Shown piece by piece: positions 61,762 through 64,000 of a DNA stretch of 64,000 nucleotides (position 1 is the stretch's first letter; each line of letters opens with the position of its first letter). The stretch covers positions 10,743-74,742 of the forward strand of contig CALBGU010000081.1 of the NCBI GenBank assembly GCA_937893155.1, given 5' to 3'. A model generated the notes under the pieces. It did not search any database. It saw only the letters and a list, made by a program, of their open reading frames with translations, and had not been told where the DNA came from. The translations under genes were made by a program, and so were the position numbers. The DNA is from an uncultured Treponema sp. Lineage in GTDB: Bacteria; Spirochaetota; Spirochaetia; Treponematales; Treponemataceae.

Positions 61762-62289
61762 ATGGAAAAAATGCGATTTTTGCTAGCGGCATGTGCTGGC
61801 ACACTCGTATATGTGATTGTTTCTCTTCTCGGCGGCAAGGACGGTGTTTTTGCAAATCGCCAACTTGAAGCGCAAAAAGCCTTGATTGTGGCACACACAG
61901 CGGAAGTTCAAAAAATTAACGACGAATTAACGATGGAAAACGAAATTTTATTTCGCGATTCTGCAGCGATTATCGCACAAGCCCGCCAGCTCGATTTGAT
62001 TCTTGAGGGCGAAAAACTCGTCAAAATCAACGGGCTTTCGCGGGACGGTCTTCCGCTTCACAATTCAGGCAGCGTTCTTCTGCGCCAAGATATTTTTTAT
62101 CTGCCAGAGTGGGTATGCAAATTATTTGGCGTTTTGGTGTTCGTTCTTGTGCTTTTAATTTTGGTATTAAAAGACTTTGCACGTTCGCCCTCTCCTGTTC
62201 GAAGTCGCTACGAAAATGCAAAAAATGCCAAAGGAACCGCTTCTTTAGCCGCCCAAGGAATCCCGATTTATGATATGCGAAAAGTCTGA
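61762..62289 (+). CDS. FtsB/DivIC-like septum protein with an extra C-terminal membrane helix
   Basis: 175 aa from ATG 61762. Alternatives are 61771 and an upstream start at 61684. A first membrane segment (LLAACAGTLVYVIVSLLGG), then a coiled coil (LEAQKALIVAHTAEVQKIND, ELTMENEILFRDSA) and a short beta part (LVKINGLSRDGLPLHNSG), the layout of FtsB/DivIC division proteins. Unlike these, a second membrane segment follows (LFGVLVFVLVLLILVLKDF) and then a cytoplasmic tail with RSRYENAKNAKG. It overlaps the Sua5/YrdC gene by 20 bp. Confidence 0.75.
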   Translation: MEKMRFLLAACAGTLVYVIVSLLGGKDGVFANRQLEAQKALIVAHTAEVQKINDELTMENEILFRDSAAIIAQARQLDLILEGEKLVKINGLSRDGLPLHNSGSVLLRQDIFYLPEWVCKLFGVLVFVLVLLILVLKDFARSPSPVRSRYENAKNAKGTASLAAQGIPIYDMRKV

Positions 62290-62860
62290 TTCCCATTCTG
62301 CCGAAGTTACCGCAACATATCTAAAAGCAGGAAAAGTCGTGATAATGCCCACGGACACCGTTTACGGTTTTTCGGGCATCGTCGACTTAAACGGAAATCC
62401 CCTTTTTTGCACAGACGAAAAAATCCGCCACATAAAAGGCAGAAGCGAGGCAAAACCGTTTATCTGCCTTTTATCTGATGTTTCAGAGCTCAAAACATTC
62501 ACTGACGACACAATTCCGCAAAAAGTGCTTTCTGCGTGGCCGGGAGCACTCACGCTCATCGTGAAAATCAAGGAAGATTCGCCGCTTGCGCACAAAATGC
62601 CGACGGTTGCTTTTCGGATTCCCGGCGATGAATGGGTAAGGCGCGTGGTTCAATTATGTGGTGCGCCCATTTATTCCACAAGCGTAAACCGAAGCGGAAA
62701 GAGTGTGCTGTCGCGCATTTCGGAAATTAAATCGGAGTTTGAAGCCGAAGCCAATCTTATCGTTCAAGATGGCGATAAAATCGGTGCGCAGCCGTCAACA
62801 CTCGCATTGCTCGAAAACGGCGATGTAAAAATAATTCGGCAAGGCTCTGTAACATTATAA
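62270..62860 (+). CDS. tsaC: L-threonylcarbamoyladenylate synthase (Sua5/YrdC/TsaC)
   Basis: 196 aa, single-domain YrdC form. It makes threonylcarbamoyl-AMP from threonine, bicarbonate and ATP for the t6A37 modification of ANN-decoding tRNAs. Motifs: AGKVVIMPTDTVYGFSG, the IKGRSEAKPFICLLSD block (KxR...KP), AWPGALTLIVKI, VAFRIPGDEW, and APIYSTSVNRSGKS. The start ATG 62270 lies within the end of the FtsB-like gene. No Sua5 C-terminal domain is present. Confidence 0.93.
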   Translation: MICEKSDSHSAEVTATYLKAGKVVIMPTDTVYGFSGIVDLNGNPLFCTDEKIRHIKGRSEAKPFICLLSDVSELKTFTDDTIPQKVLSAWPGALTLIVKIKEDSPLAHKMPTVAFRIPGDEWVRRVVQLCGAPIYSTSVNRSGKSVLSRISEIKSEFEAEANLIVQDGDKIGAQPSTLALLENGDVKIIRQGSVTL

Positions 62861-62907
62861 TGTTCGTTGGTGTTGCGAAACGTATGCTGTTGTTTTTGCG
62901 GCGGTGC

Positions 62908-63131
62908 GATAACTCCAGTTAATTGACTGCTTCAAAGTGAAGAAGAGAGATAATTCCAGTTATTTTGCCGTTTCACTGGTGAAATAGCGCGATAACTCCA
63001 ATTATTTGCATTCTTCAAAGTGAAGAAGCCGATTAACTGGAATTATTTTGTTGTTTCACTGGTGAAACAGCGCGATAACTCCAGTTATTTGCTTTCTTCA
63101 AAGTGAAGCAACGAATTAACTCCAGTTATCG
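62908..63131. repeat. 41-bp tandem array of alternating palindromes
   Basis: GATAACTCC-type units start at 62908, 62949, 62991, 63031, 63074 and 63113, a mean step of 41 bp. Each unit holds ATAACTCCAGTTAT (palindrome) and then, in turn, either CTTCAAAGTGAAG or TTTCACTGGTGAAA (both palindromes), so the full period is 82 bp. The gap from 62861 to 63328 has no gene. It also has a REP-like copy at 63221 and a promoter. Confidence 0.85.
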
Positions 63132-63220
63132 CCAATGCAGTCCTTTATTTTATTTCAGAAAGTATGCTCGCTTCCGAGCTTGGCACAGGAATCTGTCTTC
63201 TGTAGGCATTTTGAAAAAAA

Positions 63221-63248
63221 GATTATCGGGTCGCGACTGCTAATGACA
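63221..63248. repeat. Degenerate REP-like element
   Basis: AAAAAAA then GATTATCGGGTCGCGACTGC and TAATGACA. It shares its left half with 2761 and its TAATGACA end with the other copies. Confidence 0.5.
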
Positions 63249-63314
63249 GTATACCTTTTTTTCGGGTATCAAACAACGTTTTTTAACGGCTAGCATAAAA
63301 TGCAGGATTTGCGC

Positions 63315-63320
63315 TATAAT
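63315..63320 (+). promoter_or_regulatory. -10 box before the Wzz-like gene
   Basis: TATAAT ends 8 nt before the ATG at 63329. The -35 region is poor (AGCATA at 63292). There is no ribosome binding site, so the message may be leaderless. Confidence 0.45.
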
Positions 63321-63328
63321 CCATTCTT

Positions 63329-64000
63329 ATGGAAGATACAAATACATTCGAAGATGAGGAAATCAGTTTGATTGATTTGCTCGCAGTTTTAATTCGTTTC
63401 AGAAAATTCATCGCAATTTTCACAGTGGCTGTTGCTTTTTTGGCAACTTTCGTTCTTTTTGTTTTGCCGCGCTTAAACGCAAAAGCGAATACAAATGAAG
63501 TTACTATTTCGTATTCCGTAAAAGTGCGCCAAATGCCGCAAAGTCTTATTGACGAGGGGTTGCCGAAAGATATCTCAAATATTGCAAAAACATATTTTGT
63601 AAATCCGCGAATTATTGCACGCCAAAACAAAAAATTCGGCGCATTTGGAGATGATTTGGACGAACTGACCGACAGGCAATACAACACATTCGTGCAAAAT
63701 CTGATAAAGCAAAGGTCTATCGAAGTGCCGAAAGCGGATATTGCAGTTCCAAATGAATTTTCAGTGATAATGAATGTGAAAGAAGAAAATACTGAAAAGT
63801 GCATTTTGTTTTTCAATGGAATGTTAAGCGAGATAAATGCTTCTCTGGACGCATTTTACCGACCACAGCTTGAAAGCATACGAGAAGCGACAGATTCCGC
63901 TATTGCGCAATTACAAAAAATCGCAGAATCCGAAGATTCTGCGTTTTCATCAGTTTACGTCCGCATATGCCACAACTTTGTTGCGTCTGTTTATAAGTAT
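63329..64000 (+). CDS. Wzz/chain-length-determinant-like membrane protein (partial, runs off the end)
   Basis: The first 224 codons. A short acidic N-terminus leads into the Wzz start pattern EEISLIDLLAVLIRFRKFIA, then a membrane segment (IFTVAVAFLATFVLFVLP) and a periplasmic domain that is helical further on (PQLESIREATDSAIAQLQKI). Wzz proteins set the length of surface polysaccharides or couple to their export. The second membrane segment and the C-terminus lie beyond the window, so it cannot be seen whether a kinase domain follows. ATG 63329 is the only sensible start and lies just after a TATAAT. Confidence 0.8.
   Translation, partial: MEDTNTFEDEEISLIDLLAVLIRFRKFIAIFTVAVAFLATFVLFVLPRLNAKANTNEVTISYSVKVRQMPQSLIDEGLPKDISNIAKTYFVNPRIIARQNKKFGAFGDDLDELTDRQYNTFVQNLIKQRSIEVPKADIAVPNEFSVIMNVKEENTEKCILFFNGMLSEINASLDAFYRPQLESIREATDSAIAQLQKIAESEDSAFSSVYVRICHNFVASVYKY

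Noticed and set aside
63283..63816. 177-codon minus-strand frame near the right end
   Set aside because: It overlaps the Wzz-like gene, which has a recognisable start pattern and membrane segment. The minus frame has neither.

Overview
The window reads as a chromosomal segment of a treponeme-like spirochaete. This is inferred from the gene set and not proven: a serine hydroxymethyltransferase with the long internal insertion seen in treponemes, twin DUF115 motility-accessory-type proteins, several lipoprotein or signal-peptide proteins with no wider family, an AT-rich intergenic style and poly-G tracts. There is no rRNA, prophage, insertion sequence or CRISPR array. The one tRNA gene is tRNA-Asn(GTT). 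Amino-acid genes (thrA, a DAHP synthase-prephenate dehydratase fusion, ilvH, aroC, glyA) suggest a less host-dependent lifestyle than that of the syphilis treponeme.

Layout. 1-9 kb: an M15 peptidase, a MATE exporter, a chemotaxis receptor, chorismate synthase, a candidate small RNA, tRNA-Asn, 5-formyl-THF cyclo-ligase and a secreted protein of unknown function. 9.1-17 kb: one long minus-strand L-ascorbate operon, ulaG-ulaC-ulaA-ulaB-HAD phosphatase-deoR-membrane protein-ulaE-FG-GAP-like protein. It has a good promoter but lacks ulaD and ulaF. 17.5-22.4 kb: an HD-GYP phosphodiesterase, a Na+/H+ antiporter with an MgtC-like partner, and a decayed TetR gene. 22.7-30.3 kb: a membrane protein, then DNA polymerase IV running in frame and without a stop into a very large predicted outer-membrane protein. 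30.4-35.7 kb: an unknown pair, trmB, ligA and a DUF218 protein. 36-43.8 kb: lon, then thrA, aroF-pheA and ilvH.

44-51.4 kb holds the most interesting region. Two tandem SGNH-type membrane-anchored proteins precede an MBOAT O-acyltransferase on the plus strand. Converging on them are an adenylation enzyme, a fold-III PLP decarboxylase and an acyl carrier protein. This resembles the Dlt D-alanylation machinery, but with an added decarboxylase like the one that acts on carrier-bound glutamate in butirosin synthesis (BtrK). It suggests that a decarboxylated aminoacyl group is put on an envelope glycan. Both SGNH genes carry an in-frame run of ten G at the same place. Losing one G in the second copy would fuse it in frame to the MBOAT gene. 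A truncated second adenylation gene lies upstream.

51.6-64 kb: flavodoxin with DUF3793, glyA behind a palindromic operator, a five-gene operon (acidic protein, small protein, two DUF115 proteins, degenerate GGDEF protein), an FtsB-like protein, a Sua5/YrdC enzyme, and the start of a Wzz-like chain-length determinant that runs off the end.

Many gaps between genes carry tandem arrays. Three unrelated-looking arrays share a 41-bp period, and another has a 21-bp palindromic unit. A REP-like hairpin element is scattered as well. Several genes have a -10 box only 6-11 nt before the ATG and no Shine-Dalgarno sequence, which suggests leaderless messages.
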